A stretch of DNA of 6,587 nucleotides, from contig DWVS01000349.1 of NCBI GenBank assembly GCA_019120115.1, positions 1 to 6,587 on the forward strand. Reading direction: 5' to 3'. The notes beneath the pieces were generated by a model that saw only the letters and a list, made by a program, of their open reading frames with translations, did not search any database and was not told the DNA's origin. Each line of letters begins with the position of its first letter. Position 1 is the first letter of the stretch. The DNA comes from Eisenbergiella intestinigallinarum (GTDB taxonomy: Bacteria; Bacillota; Clostridia; Lachnospirales; Lachnospiraceae). The position numbers and the translations under genes were made by a program. This document shows positions 6,252 to 6,587 of this stretch, piece by piece.

Positions 6252-6587
6252 CTACCAGCTCATCCTTCCCTCCATCCTCACCCTCTCCTGTCCGGAAACG
6301 ATCTCTCCGATTTCATAGCAGTCACATTGCCGCGATACCAGCCGCTTTACGGCTTCCGCATGCTCCCGGCCTGTCACAAGCACCAGACCGACACCGCAAT
6401 TAAAGGTACGAAGCATTTCATCCTCCCGGATTCCGCCCTGTTCCCTGATATAGCGGAAAATGGCTGGAATCCTGAGGCGGGAAAGGTCGATGCGGGCCGT
6501 CAGGCCATCCGGAATCACACGACACAGATTGCCTGCTATTCCGCCTCCGGTAATATGGGCCATGGCATGAAGAAGCTTCCTTTCCAC
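6252..6587 (-). CDS. purM: Phosphoribosylformylglycinamidine cyclo-ligase (AIR synthetase), C-terminal part
   Basis: These are the last 111 residues of PurM, the cytoplasmic ATP-dependent enzyme that closes the imidazole ring, turning FGAM into AIR in purine biosynthesis (fifth step). The gene enters from the right edge; the first codon in view, GTG at 6587, is internal and not the start. Visible hallmarks of the AIRS C-terminal domain are HAMAHITGGGIAGNLCRVIPDG (fragment residues 7-28) and EMLRTFNCGVGLVLV (57-71), followed by IGEIVSGQERV near the end. Full-length PurM has about 345 residues, so about two thirds lie outside. The tail GRMSW is not a conserved feature. In many Firmicutes purM is followed at once by purN; here it is followed by the XRE gene and the DUF1016 pseudogene. 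Confidence 0.95.
   Translation of the reverse strand: MERKLLHAMAHITGGGIAGNLCRVIPDGLTARIDLSRLRIPAIFRYIREQGGIREDEMLRTFNCGVGLVLVTGREHAEAVKRLVSRQCDCYEIGEIVSGQERVRMEGRMSW

Overview
The window looks like chromosomal DNA of a Gram-positive Firmicute, most likely a gut Clostridia/Lachnospiraceae-type bacterium. This is inferred from strong AAGGAGG/GGAGG ribosome sites, a CcpA-type cre-like site near lacZ, and the general look of the proteins. No rRNA or marker gene fixes the taxon. Base composition is uneven: the first 5 kb is moderately GC-rich, while about 5.0-6.25 kb is clearly more AT-rich.

Layout. Positions 1-614 (minus) hold an MgtC/SapB-family membrane protein that runs off the left edge. Positions 625-3636 (minus) hold a complete LacZ-type GH2 beta-galactosidase. 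The two are 10 bp apart, the mgtC ribosome site touches the lacZ stop codon, and they are probably one transcript. A 145-bp divergent spacer (3637-3781) carries a good sigma-A promoter for lacZ, a cre-like operator, and a direct repeat plus hairpin in the leader. Positions 3782-5002 (plus) hold a complete RlmI-like 23S rRNA cytosine-C5 methyltransferase. A convergent spacer (5003-5170) contains a long imperfect hairpin that could terminate transcription from both sides.

Positions 5171-6220 (minus) are an AT-rich accessory block: a small XRE/Cro-type regulator, then a broken DUF1016/YhcG-type gene. The broken gene keeps its N-terminal domain and its PD-(D/E)XK nuclease domain, but in different frames, and about 100 residues between them are missing. 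Two tandem near-perfect palindromes lie just beside the break. Positions 6252-6587 (minus) are the C-terminal third of PurM, which continues past the right edge.

How it fits together: lacZ (with mgtC) looks like a sugar-regulated catabolic unit facing away from a housekeeping rRNA-modification gene. The regulator/nuclease block sits directly downstream of purM on the same strand, where a purine operon would often continue with purN. This suggests an accessory insertion that has begun to decay. No clearly new system is visible. The most unusual things are the palindromic repeats inside the DUF1016 coding sequence and the architecture of the lacZ control region.
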